From: an uncultured Clostridia bacterium
Lineage (GTDB): Bacteria > Bacillota > Clostridia > TANB77 > CAG-508
NCBI GenBank assembly: GCA_934149005.1
Contig: CAKPDN010000008.1
Location: 1 to 64,000, forward strand
Direction of reading: 5' to 3'
DNA length: 64,000 nucleotides
The number at the start of each line of letters is the position of its first letter. The first letter of the stretch is position 1. The translations under genes were made by a program, and so were the position numbers. Shown piece after piece: positions 15,269-23,820 of the stretch. Under the pieces are notes generated by a model. It was not told the origin of the DNA, searched no databases, and worked only from the letters and a program-made list of their open reading frames with translations.

Positions 15269-18200
15269 CTATTGTTCCTCCTTTTTCTATTACATATGTG
15301 TAATCTTTTAATCCGGTTTGTTTATCTGTTGTGTTTCCTGACATTTTAAATCCACTTGCTGTTATATTTGATACTGTTATATTAAAAGCTTCTGGTGCTA
15401 TTGTATCTGCAATTGTTAAACTTATATAATTTCCACTACTTGAACCATCTGTTAATCTTGCATACACAATATCATTATGTTTCAAATTGTTTAATGTAAC
15501 TGCTGTACCAGCTGTTGTTGCTCTTGTCCAAGTTCCACTTGTTGAGTTTACCTGATATTCTATATAAAAACTTGTATTTGTTGTTACAGTCACATTTGCT
15601 ACTCCACTTTCCCATACTGGTTGTCCAATTGTTATTGAACCTGCTGTTGTTGGTATGGTTTTTGTTGTTATTGTTGTCTCTTTTATTGCTTTGTTTCCCA
15701 CGTTATCACATGTCTCAACCTTTATTGTGTAAGTTGTTCCTTGTTTTAATCCTGTAAAGTTATAACTTGCGTTTTCCCCTGTATATGCAACTGTATATTC
15801 TTCACTTTCTTTTTTTATAGAATATGTATATGATACTGGATTTGGCATTCCAGATTCATTGTCAACTGCTGTTACTGTTGCTGTTATTTTCGAAGTTGCC
15901 ACATTTGTACTTACTCCTAATGTTGGAGCCTTTGTATCCAATATATCTAATGTTGCCCATTCTGAGCCACTTGTTCCATCTGTTAGACGTGCATATAGTT
16001 TATCTCCACTATGTAAGTCTGCTACTGTAACTTTCGCTCCTGCTGTTTGACCTTTTGCCCAAATACCTGTTGTACTATTTATTTGATATTCTATATAATA
16101 TGTTGTGTTTGTTGTTATATCTACATTTGCTTTTCTATTTGTCCAAGTTAAGTTTATAAAATTTATTGCTCCTGGTTGTTTTCCACTTGGTATTGTATCT
16201 GTTAATATGCTTCTTTCTTTTACTCCTATATTTTCTGCATTATCAGCTACTGTTACTTTTACTGTATAATCTTTTCCTTGTACTAAATTTGGGAATTTAC
16301 ATGTATCACTTGCACTATTTTGTATCTCTACATATGTTGAATCATCTGCTCCTGTTTCCTTTATATAAAATACATATATTGTTGGGTTTGGTAATCCGCC
16401 CTCATCTGTTGCTGTTGCTTTTACTGTTGCAGTATTTGATGTTTTACTTAATACCGTAAAATCTACAATTGGCGATACATCATCTGGTATTAATATACTT
16501 TTTTCTTGTATTCCTATATTATGTGCTTTATCTTTTACTTCTACTTTTATTGTGTAATTTTTTCCTATTACCAAATTTGGTACTGTTAAAACATTGGATT
16601 CCCCACTTTGTTTTTGTACATATGTTGAATCACTTTCTCCTGTTTCTTTTATATAAAATGTATATGTTACTGGATTTTCTAATCCTGATTCATCATCATT
16701 TGCTGTTGCAGTTGCTGTTATTGTATGATTTTCTGCTGTTAATGCTATTCCTACATCAGGTTTTATAGCATCTATTATTGTTATACTTGAATAATCTCCT
16801 GATGATGTTCCATCTGTTAACCTTGCATAAACTATATCATTATGACTTAAGTTTTCTATTGTTATTTGTGCTCCTTTTTCACTTGCTATAGTCCAATTTC
16901 CAGTTGTACTATTTACTTGATATTCTATATAGTACTCTTGTTTATTTGTTGTTATATCTACTTTTGCTTTTCCATTTTCCCAAATTATATTTTTAAACAT
17001 TATACTTCCTGCTGATGTTCCACTTGGTATATCTATTGTTTTTTCTGTTGTTTCCTTTGATGTTTTATTTCCGGCTTTATCTTGCACTTCTACTTTTATT
17101 GTATATGTTTTTCCTGCTGATAAGTTTTTAAAATTATAAGTTGCATCTTCTCCTGTATATGCTACTTTATATTCTTCTCCTTCTTTTTTTATAGAATATG
17201 TATATTTTATTTGGTTTGCCATTCCCCATTCATCATCACTTGACTCAACTATTGCTTTTATTTCTGATGTTGATATTACAGTTGTTGATATTCCTAAGTT
17301 TGGTTCTATATTATCTATTATTGTTGTATTTATATAATTACCACTTTGTGTTCCATCTGTTAATCTTGCATATACTATGTCATTATGATTTAGGTTCTCA
17401 ACTGTTATTGATGCTCCAGTTCCATTCGCTTTTATCCAATTTCCAGAATTATTGTTTATTTGATATTCTATATAAAATTTGGTATTTGTACTTATTGGCA
17501 AAATTGCTTTATTATTTTTCCAAGTTACCTCTCCAAATATAATTGCACTACTTTCATTTGCATCTGGCACTGGAACTGCTTCTGGTTCTATTGTTTTGAA
17601 TATAAATGTTCCTGAATTTATCCCATCACTTAATTTAGCATATACTATATCTCCTGCTTTTAAACCTGTTACATAATCTCCATTTGTCCAATTTTCATTT
17701 GTTCCATTTACTTGATATTGTATTTGATAATTTGTATCTGTTTTTATTTTCACACTTGCCATATTGTTTTCCCAAACAGTTTCTTCAAACACTATTGCTC
17801 CAGCTTCATTTTCATTTGGAATTCTATCAGTTTTTATATTTATTATTGACTGTGCTTCTTGCCCCTTAATATTCTTTGCTATAACTTTTATAGTATATTC
17901 TGTATTATGTTTTAATTTTGTTACATCTAAAATTTTATCTTGACCTTTTTGTACTTTTTTATATTCCGCATCATCTTCATTTGCCTTTTTTAAATAAAAT
18001 GTATATTCTACATTTTCTGCATTATTTGATATTGCTTGTACTTTTATTTGATTTGATGTTTGCTTTAAATTTTCAAGTTTTACTGTTAGTTTTTCCTCAA
18101 CATCATTTTCTAAATCAAGTTCGCCATACACAATATATCTAATTAATTTTGTTATATCTCTTTGATCTACTGTTCCATCTCCTGTTATATCAGCAGAATT

Positions 18201-18593
18201 ATATTTTATTCCGTCTAAATTGGCTCCTTTTAATCCTACTATGTATCTTATTATATTTGTTAATTCAACCTGTGTTGCCTTGCCATCACCATTTAAATCT
18301 CCTACTACACTTAGTTCATATACATTATCTTCATCTTTTAAGTACATTCCAGTTCCAACTAAACCATCTGTTACCTCTGTTTTTAATTCTTTTTCTTTAT
18401 AAATCTTTGCATTTTCTAATTTTGTTTTTAAATTTTCTACTGTAGTTTCTGGTCTTATTCTACTTATAATATTTTTTTCTTTATCTATTTTATATTCACT
18501 ACTTGAAATAAAAGCTTTACTTGTAACAAAAAATAATGCTGATACTATAAGTATTGAGAAAACTATAATTGTTTTGTTCAATATCCTTCTCAT
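15138..18593 (-). CDS. Dockerin protein with repeated FN3-like modules
   Basis: About 1,151 residues from ATG at 18593 (AAAGGAG 9 bases upstream; an earlier ATG at 18629 lacks a site). An N-terminal membrane/signal segment is followed by a type I dockerin at about 97-160 with two calcium loops, D-L-N-G-D-G-K and D-I-T-G-D-G-T. Then come alternating modules: one with Y-I-E-Y-Q-V-N and D-I-V-Y-A-R-L-T-D-G-T-S-S-G, repeated about six times, and FN3 domains with Y-T-I-K-V-E-V. The frame ends inside an FN3 domain, and its last 131 bases overlap the pilin-like gene in another frame. It should bind the cohesin protein encoded upstream. Confidence 0.85.
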   Translation of the reverse strand: MRRILNKTIIVFSILIVSALFFVTSKAFISSSEYKIDKEKNIISRIRPETTVENLKTKLENAKIYKEKELKTEVTDGLVGTGMYLKDEDNVYELSVVGDLNGDGKATQVELTNIIRYIVGLKGANLDGIKYNSADITGDGTVDQRDITKLIRYIVYGELDLENDVEEKLTVKLENLKQTSNQIKVQAISNNAENVEYTFYLKKANEDDAEYKKVQKGQDKILDVTKLKHNTEYTIKVIAKNIKGQEAQSIINIKTDRIPNENEAGAIVFEETVWENNMASVKIKTDTNYQIQYQVNGTNENWTNGDYVTGLKAGDIVYAKLSDGINSGTFIFKTIEPEAVPVPDANESSAIIFGEVTWKNNKAILPISTNTKFYIEYQINNNSGNWIKANGTGASITVENLNHNDIVYARLTDGTQSGNYINTTIIDNIEPNLGISTTVISTSEIKAIVESSDDEWGMANQIKYTYSIKKEGEEYKVAYTGEDATYNFKNLSAGKTYTIKVEVQDKAGNKTSKETTEKTIDIPSGTSAGSIMFKNIIWENGKAKVDITTNKQEYYIEYQVNSTTGNWTIASEKGAQITIENLSHNDIVYARLTDGTSSGDYSSITIIDAIKPDVGIALTAENHTITATATANDDESGLENPVTYTFYIKETGESDSTYVQKQSGESNVLTVPNLVIGKNYTIKVEVKDKAHNIGIQEKSILIPDDVSPIVDFTVLSKTSNTATVKATATDEGGLPNPTIYVFYIKETGADDSTYVEIQNSASDTCKFPNLVQGKDYTVKVTVADNAENIGVKERSILTDTIPSGKQPGAINFINLTWTNRKANVDITTNTTYYIEYQINSTTGIWAKGQTAGAKVTVADLHSGDKLYARLTDGTSGSEWATLDILDTKAPTLGVSTNVATSKITATVTAVDNESGMPNPVSYTYSIKKESEEYTVAYTGENASYNFTGLKQGTTYTIKVETCDNVGNKAIKETTITTKTIPTTAGSITIGQPVWESGVANVTVTTNTSFYIEYQVNSTSGTWTRATTAGTAVTLNNLKHNDIVYARLTDGSSSGNYISLTIADTIAPEAFNITVSNITASGFKMSGNTTDKQTGLKDYTYVIEKGGTIVGKITTNKEGTTSNNIGCVSYNDNNPINTSRSGNRTIIRKWFI

Positions 18594-18656
18594 ATTTTGA
18601 TTCTCCTTTATCTTTTTAGTGACTACCATTTCTTTAATATTCTGACTCTTCTATAT

Positions 18657-19424
18657 TTATTTTATGTCTGTCATACTTTTATTTTTAATTCCTAAAGCTA
18701 TTATAACTGCTACTAATGCAATTATCAAAAGTGCTACTGCTATTGATTTTCCTGCTTTGGGTATTATTTTTTTTGCTGTTGTAGTATCAGTTGCTGTTGC
18801 TTTATTTTGTGCAGTTGTATTTTCTTTGTTTGAATCACTCTTGTCTGTTGTGCTATTTTGTGTATTTTCTGAATTATCTTCTTTATTTGAATTATTTGTT
18901 GCTCCATTTGAATTTTCACTTTTTATCTTTATAGTTACTGCTTTGTCACCAATATTTATTAAATTAGTTCCATCATTTGATGTTATTTCTTTAAATTCTA
19001 TTTTTGTATCTTTTTCTTCTGTTACTGTTTCTTTTACTTTAAACTTAACACTAAATATTTGTGTATTTTCTTTTGTTTCTGAGCTTAAATTTACAGCTAA
19101 GAATTTACCGTTTAAAGTACTGCTTTCGTCATTATATGTTGTTGTCCAATTATTTAAACTTTGTATTGAATTACTTGTTATTGCTTCAAATATATTTGTA
19201 TCATAATTGATTTTTCCTTCTAATGTATTTATTCCATTTTCTCCCATATTTATGTCAGATACTCCTATTGTTACTGTGATTTCTTCTCCTGCTTTTATTG
19301 ATGTTTTATTTGCTGTTAAATTTGCTTTAAATGTAATTGATGTGTCTGCTTTTACTGTTCCTATCATTCCACCTATAATGCATCCTACCATTAAAATTAC
19401 TATTAATATTTTTTTTACTTTCAT
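18657..19424 (-). CDS. Cell-surface cohesin-domain protein
   Basis: 255 residues. Signal peptide at 1-26 ending in V-K-A-D, a cohesin/CBM-like beta domain at about 28-175 (A-N-K-T-S-I-K-A-G-E-E-I-T-V-T-I, then L-E-G-K-I-N-Y-D, then F-S-V-K-F-K-V), a Ser/Thr/Asn/Lys linker, and a C-terminal I-P-K-A-G-K-S followed by a membrane helix and Lys residues. The last part is either a plain anchor or a variant sortase signal. The gene starts the surface operon, 64 bases before the dockerin gene. A lone cohesin beside a lone dockerin suggests non-cellulosomal display on the cell surface. Confidence 0.8.
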   Translation of the reverse strand: MKVKKILIVILMVGCIIGGMIGTVKADTSITFKANLTANKTSIKAGEEITVTIGVSDINMGENGINTLEGKINYDTNIFEAITSNSIQSLNNWTTTYNDESSTLNGKFLAVNLSSETKENTQIFSVKFKVKETVTEEKDTKIEFKEITSNDGTNLINIGDKAVTIKIKSENSNGATNNSNKEDNSENTQNSTTDKSDSNKENTTAQNKATATDTTTAKKIIPKAGKSIAVALLIIALVAVIIALGIKNKSMTDIK

Positions 19425-19519
19425 TTTTTCCCCCTACCTTTTTTAGAATCTTAATGACTCTACAACTTTTTAATTTAATAATTTTTAGTATTATTTTTAT
19501 CACATATTTTTATACGACG

Positions 19520-19575
19520 AATAGACAGCAATATTACTCTGTACTTTTTATACAGACGCAATATTCCTGTCTATT
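19520..19575. promoter_or_regulatory. 56-base two-step palindrome upstream of the cohesin gene
   Basis: Outer arms AATAGACAG and CTGTCTATT, middle arms AATATT/AATATT and inner arms CTCTGT-like/ACAGA stack into one long hairpin. It lies about 95-150 bases upstream of the cohesin start, so on the minus strand it is leader RNA or an operator. The role is unknown. Confidence 0.6.
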
Positions 19576-19616
19576 TTTATCTATTTTATTTATTTTGCAC
19601 TTATTTAGTAGATTAC

Positions 19617-19661
<45 letters not shown>

Positions 19662-19790
19662 CTCTCAAGGCTTTCAGCAGTTTTTATCATTATAATTTTC
19701 TCCTTTGATTTTTTCTTTATATACTATCTTATATAGATTATACATAATTTGTTATGTATTTACAATACCTTATAACTTTTTTGTGCAAAT

Positions 19791-19834
19791 GTAATATTAT
19801 CGTAATATTATTGTAATAATACTGTAATAATACA
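19791..19834. repeat. Four 11-bp tandem repeats
   Basis: Consecutive units GTAATATTATC, GTAATATTATT, GTAATAATACT and GTAATAATACA. The 11-bp period keeps each unit near the same DNA face, as in operators or iterons. They lie 82 bases before a small plus-strand ORF with an excellent ribosome site. Confidence 0.8.
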
Positions 19835-19915
19835 AGATTTATGATGTATTAGCAACTTTATGTATTCTTTTTTGCTAAAATAGTTATAGTAATTTAATCA
19901 GGAGGTTAATTAACT

Positions 19916-20041
19916 GTGAAGTTCAAGCGAATAAGACTCACCAAATATTATGGCACATCAATAGATTATATCGTGAGTTTATTAGATGAATTAAATAAAA
20001 AAGACAATATTAAAAAAATAATTACAAATAAAAAAAGTTAA
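19916..20041 (+). CDS. 41-aa protein like the C-terminal half of an XRE domain
   Basis: Start GTG at 19916 with CAGGAGG upstream; stop TAA at 20041. K-Y-Y-G-T-S-I-D-Y-I-V resembles the last helices of small XRE repressors (Y-x-V-S-I-D-Y-L-L). The recognition helices are missing. It may be a decayed repressor or a real small protein; the strong ribosome site and the following terminator favour expression. Confidence 0.5.
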   Translation: MKFKRIRLTKYYGTSIDYIVSLLDELNKKDNIKKIITNKKS

Positions 20042-20064
20042 CTTATAAATTAAATTAACTTTTT
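20030..20064. terminator. Bidirectional terminator between the small ORF and spoVT
   Basis: AAAAAAAGTTAA and TTAACTTTTTTT pair around an A/T-rich loop. Both genes run toward it. Confidence 0.8.
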
Positions 20065-20071
20065 TTATGAT

Positions 20072-20626
20072 TTATATTTCCATTTGACTTGCTAAAAATG
20101 TTGCTGCTGATTGAGCAACCTTTTTCTCGACTTCATTCATTTTAGTGTTTGTGTCTTTTGACATTAATATAACAGTTCCTATTGTATCTCCGTTTGATAT
20201 TATAGGATACACTATTTGTGCATTGTATTTTTTGTCATTTTTGTCATTTTTTGTAATTGGCATGGCCATATCACTATTTTCTTTACTTGTATAAACTTCT
20301 TTGTCTTCCATAAGTCTTTCTAATTCTGTACTTACATCTTGTTCTAAAAACTCTTTTTTTGAGCCTCCTGATACAGCTATTATTGTGTCTTTATCTGTTA
20401 TACAAGCTATATGTCCGGTTGTTTTCGCGAGTGTTTCAGCATATCCTGTAGCAAATTCTGATAATTCTCCTATTGGAGAATATTTTTTTAGTATTACTTG
20501 TCCTTCTCTATCTGTAAATATTTCAAGTGGGTCTCCTTCTTTTATTCTTAATGTTTTTCTTATTTCCTTTGGAATTACTACTCTTCCAAGGTCATCTATT
20601 CTTCTTACTACTCCAGTTGCCTTCAT
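20072..20626 (-). CDS. spoVT: Stage V sporulation regulator SpoVT
   Basis: 184 residues. AbrB-type DNA-binding swapped-hairpin domain at 1-50 (G-V-V-R-R-I-D-D-L-G-R-V-V-I-P-K-E-I-R), then a GAF-like domain (I-A-C-I-T-D-K-D-T-I-I-A-V-S-G-G, then G-T-V-I-L-M-S-K). Length and order are those of SpoVT, a forespore regulator under sigma-G. ATG at 20626 with GGAGGAT upstream. It marks the organism as a spore former. Confidence 0.92.
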   Translation of the reverse strand: MKATGVVRRIDDLGRVVIPKEIRKTLRIKEGDPLEIFTDREGQVILKKYSPIGELSEFATGYAETLAKTTGHIACITDKDTIIAVSGGSKKEFLEQDVSTELERLMEDKEVYTSKENSDMAMPITKNDKNDKKYNAQIVYPIISNGDTIGTVILMSKDTNTKMNEVEKKVAQSAATFLASQMEI

Positions 20627-20713
20627 ATTTATCCTCCTTTAATTTCAAGTCTAATCTTATTATCTCAAAAGAGGAAATTTTTATACATTTTTTGTATTTT
20701 ATTTTTTTATTTA

Positions 20714-21034
20714 TTATCTTTCTAATTCTTCATCTTTTGTTAAAGTATCTAATATATTTGATTTTCCTTGTAGTTGATTTCCCAATAAAATACCTTCTGC
20801 GTCTCTATGAAGATTAAATAACTCTGTAATATTATAATTTTCATCTCCTAATTGTTTTTGCATTTTGATTAATGTTAGTCTTTGTTTTTTTGATATAGAT
20901 TTTGGCATATAAAATATTCCAGATTTATATATTCTTTCCATTACGCCATCTTTAATTTCACTATCTACCTGATTTTTGCCATATATAATAGCAATTTTTA
21001 AATCTTCAATTAAGTCTTTCTTTTTTTCTTCCAT
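20714..21034 (-). CDS. Small helical protein paired with KAP-type NTPase
   Basis: 106 residues, mostly charged helices (K-K-D-L-I-E-D-L-K-I-A-I-I-Y-G, then K-Q-R-L-T-L-I-K-M-Q-K-Q-L). It starts 41 bases after the end of the NTPase gene on the same strand, with AAAGG upstream, so the two form an operon. No family recognised; it could be an effector or partner of the NTPase. Confidence 0.6.
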   Translation of the reverse strand: MEEKKKDLIEDLKIAIIYGKNQVDSEIKDGVMERIYKSGIFYMPKSISKKQRLTLIKMQKQLGDENYNITELFNLHRDAEGILLGNQLQGKSNILDTLTKDEELER

Positions 21035-21075
21035 TTTATTAAAACCTTTCTTTTTAGTTCTATGATGTGATAATA

Positions 21076-23052
21076 TTATTCTGTCTTTTCTTCTTTCTTT
21101 GCTAGGAAACTTATTTTATATTTATCTAAAATATTTCCTAAACTATTAGAAAACTCTTTAAGCATAACAATTTTTATTGATTGATCTTTTCCTTTTAAAT
21201 AGTCATCTATAACTTGTTTTAGTTGTTTTATATTTTTCATCTCAGGTTCTATTTGTTTTGTATACTTTTCTGCTCTGTTTAATAACTTTTCTTTTATTAA
21301 TACTATATCTTCATTACTTGCACAAGAAATTCTTTGAAATAATTGATATACATCATAATACTTAAATATCGGTATATTCATACATTCTCTATCGAATTTT
21401 TCATAAAATTCTTCCATTTTCATCGGAATACATTTAAATATAATTTCTGCTTTTTCTTTATACATTTTATCTAATAATTGATTATTTAGCATATGAAAAT
21501 GTTTAATTATTTCATCCATATCTTCCTCAAATTGTTCTATAGCAATTTTTGAAAGTTCTTCTTCAACATTTTTACAATATTTCGACTTTAGAGATGATAT
21601 ATTCATTCCATTAAAAAATACACTTTTTAATGTTTTTATATCATAGTCTATAAGTCCTTTTCTTGAAAAATAACTGAAATAAGCATATATTTTTACAGTA
21701 TCTATAAGTTCTATATTTCCTTGATTTACTTCTTCTAATACTTCTTTTATTACTTTTCCAAATTCATCATCAGATATTTTCCAATATTCTTCTGTAAGCA
21801 ATCTTTTATATCCTGGTAGATTTTCTGTATCTACAGTATTTCTTATAGTCTCCATATTTTCTTTAAATATTTTCATATCAAATATTCTAGTTCTTACATA
21901 ATATTCAATAAATTTAAAAAATCTATATTCTGCTTTAAAATTGTAATAATAGTTACTATCAAATTCTTTTATATAAAATTGTCTATTATCCATTAAAGTT
22001 CTTGAAGATACTAATATCGATTTATATTCTTCATTATCTTTAATATTAACAAATTTATCTTTTGTTATTTTTCCTGCTTTTATTTCAAACGATATAGCTA
22101 TTGTGAATATAAGCATTGTTTGCATTACTCTATTATTTGTATTTGGATAATTTTTTTCAACCATTTCATATATTTTTTGAAAATCATTTAAAGCATGTTT
22201 TAAAATTCTTAAGTTCCTTGTTCCGCTTCTTTCAAATGTTAATATAATTAATCTAGTATTTTCTCTTAAAAATCTTATTAAATCTGGATTATTTTCATAT
22301 CTCATCAATATTCCATTTATAATATAATCAAATTTAGGAGCATATTCAAAAGTTTCTCCTATTAATTTTTCTTTTATTCTCTCATAATCATTTGCTTTAT
22401 CAAATACATGCTCAATTTTATTTTGAATCTTTTCAACCATTGGTTTATCAGTTGTATTTAATTCTCCTTGTTTATCTAAAAGATATGTTGCTATAAAAGT
22501 CTTCATTTCTAAGTTTGAGCTTTTTAGTTTAGTTGATAATTCTTTTTCATTACATATAATTATTGTTTTTATGTGGTCATGTTCAACAAAATTATTTATA
22601 TAACCTAAAATATCAATAACATCAACATTAGCTCTCTCTAAGTCATCAAAGCATAAAACTTTATCATCAGTTGAAAAGAAATCAGAATAATCTAATTTAT
22701 CTCCATTTTGTGTCACACCAAAAAAATTTGCCATATCTAATCCCGTTTTGGCATATTCTGGTATAGTAGTTTGCCCATTTGAATCCATAAATTTTCTTAA
22801 GTTTTTATCCATTAATTGAGTTGTTTCAATAAATATCTTTTTACTAATCTCTTCCAAATTTGAAATTCCATATAAAGACATATAAATAGTAGTGTATCTT
22901 TTACCATTTAATTGCATAGACTCAATTTTTTTTCTTATTTTATTATTCCAAAAGTGTGTTTTACCAACACCCCACTCACCATTTATCATTATTGCATAAT
23001 CTGTATAGTCTGATCTTACATAATCCAATATACTCTCAACTAAATCTTCCAT
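21076..23052 (-). CDS. KAP-family P-loop NTPase
   Basis: 658 residues. Walker A I-N-G-E-W-G-V-G-K-T at about 23-32; Walker B V-L-C-F-D-D-L-E-R near 132-140; then K-T-I-I-I-C-N-E-K-E-L, the sensor strand of KAP NTPases. No transmembrane insert is evident. The C-terminal 400 residues are helical and unassigned. KAP-type NTPases with unknown C-terminal parts and a small partner gene are common in anti-phage islands; here that role is inferred from architecture. GGAGG precedes ATG at 23052. Confidence 0.75.
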   Translation of the reverse strand: MEDLVESILDYVRSDYTDYAIMINGEWGVGKTHFWNNKIRKKIESMQLNGKRYTTIYMSLYGISNLEEISKKIFIETTQLMDKNLRKFMDSNGQTTIPEYAKTGLDMANFFGVTQNGDKLDYSDFFSTDDKVLCFDDLERANVDVIDILGYINNFVEHDHIKTIIICNEKELSTKLKSSNLEMKTFIATYLLDKQGELNTTDKPMVEKIQNKIEHVFDKANDYERIKEKLIGETFEYAPKFDYIINGILMRYENNPDLIRFLRENTRLIILTFERSGTRNLRILKHALNDFQKIYEMVEKNYPNTNNRVMQTMLIFTIAISFEIKAGKITKDKFVNIKDNEEYKSILVSSRTLMDNRQFYIKEFDSNYYYNFKAEYRFFKFIEYYVRTRIFDMKIFKENMETIRNTVDTENLPGYKRLLTEEYWKISDDEFGKVIKEVLEEVNQGNIELIDTVKIYAYFSYFSRKGLIDYDIKTLKSVFFNGMNISSLKSKYCKNVEEELSKIAIEQFEEDMDEIIKHFHMLNNQLLDKMYKEKAEIIFKCIPMKMEEFYEKFDRECMNIPIFKYYDVYQLFQRISCASNEDIVLIKEKLLNRAEKYTKQIEPEMKNIKQLKQVIDDYLKGKDQSIKIVMLKEFSNSLGNILDKYKISFLAKKEEKTE

Positions 23053-23064
23053 TTTTTACCTCCA

Positions 23065-23115
23065 TGTCCCATTGGGACGGTTCTTTTGGGACATTTTTGT
23101 CCTACTTGGGACACA
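23065..23115. repeat. Degenerate copy of the GTCCCA repeat family
   Basis: Contains GTCCCATTGGGAC, then GGGACGGTTC and GGACATTTTTGTCC, all small palindromes sharing the GGGAC core of the repeats at the Y1 element. It lies between the KAP gene and the comF-like gene. Confidence 0.6.
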
Positions 23116-23136
23116 TCTCCATCTTTTGTTTTAGTA

Positions 23137-23820
23137 TTAGTCTTTTGCTAATACTAGTATCCCTATTTTATCAGGATTTCCCTGCCTTAATATTTTACTA
23201 CATTCATTTACCGTGCTTCCTGTTGTATAAATATCATCAATTAATAAAATTTTTTTATTTTCTATTATTTTTTTATTTTTTAGTTTATAAACACCTTGTA
23301 TGTTTCTAACTCTCTCTTCCTTATTTAATTTGCTTTGTTCTATTATATTTTTTGTCTTTATTAAACAATTATTCACTAATTCTAAATTTGTGTGTTGCGA
23401 TACTTTTTTCGCTATTAGTAAACTTTGATTGTATCCTCGTTCTCTTAATCTTTTTTCACTTATTGGAACTGGCATAATTGTATCATAATTTTTAATATTT
23501 TCAAATATTTTTTGGTTTTTTAACAAAAAATTTACAAATGTTAAATATATATAAGCTTTTTCATTAAATTTGTAATCTATTATCAATTTTCTTATTTGCC
23601 CCTCATATTTAAACATATATATTAGTTCATTAAAATATTTATCTTCGATTTCTTTTCCTTCTTTAATAATATTTATGTCTAATTGTTTTTTTAATTCTAT
23701 TTCACATTTTTTACATAATGAATTTGATGCTATTTTTCCACATATCCCGCACATTTGAGGATAAATTGAGACAATTGGGACAGTCCTAATTTGTCTCATA
23801 ATTTTGTCGAATATTGTCAT
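23137..23820 (-). CDS. comF: ComF-family phosphoribosyltransferase
   Basis: 227 residues. N-terminal zinc finger C-G-I-C-G-K then C-K-K-C, and a C-terminal PRTase domain with the PRPP loop I-L-L-I-D-D-I-Y-T-T-G-S-T near 190-202. ComF acts in DNA uptake and processing of single strands. The first 22 residues before the zinc finger are encoded by the repeat at one end of the Y1 element, so the native N-terminus was replaced or extended by its insertion. ATG at 23820 has AAAGGA upstream. Confidence 0.85.
   Translation of the reverse strand: MTIFDKIMRQIRTVPIVSIYPQMCGICGKIASNSLCKKCEIELKKQLDINIIKEGKEIEDKYFNELIYMFKYEGQIRKLIIDYKFNEKAYIYLTFVNFLLKNQKIFENIKNYDTIMPVPISEKRLRERGYNQSLLIAKKVSQHTNLELVNNCLIKTKNIIEQSKLNKEERVRNIQGVYKLKNKKIIENKKILLIDDIYTTGSTVNECSKILRQGNPDKIGILVLAKD

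Noticed and set aside
14700..15311. Long plus-strand frames opposite the surface genes (also 35776-36468 and 58414-59010)
   Set aside because: They mirror repetitive or hydrophobic genes on the minus strand and lack ribosome sites.
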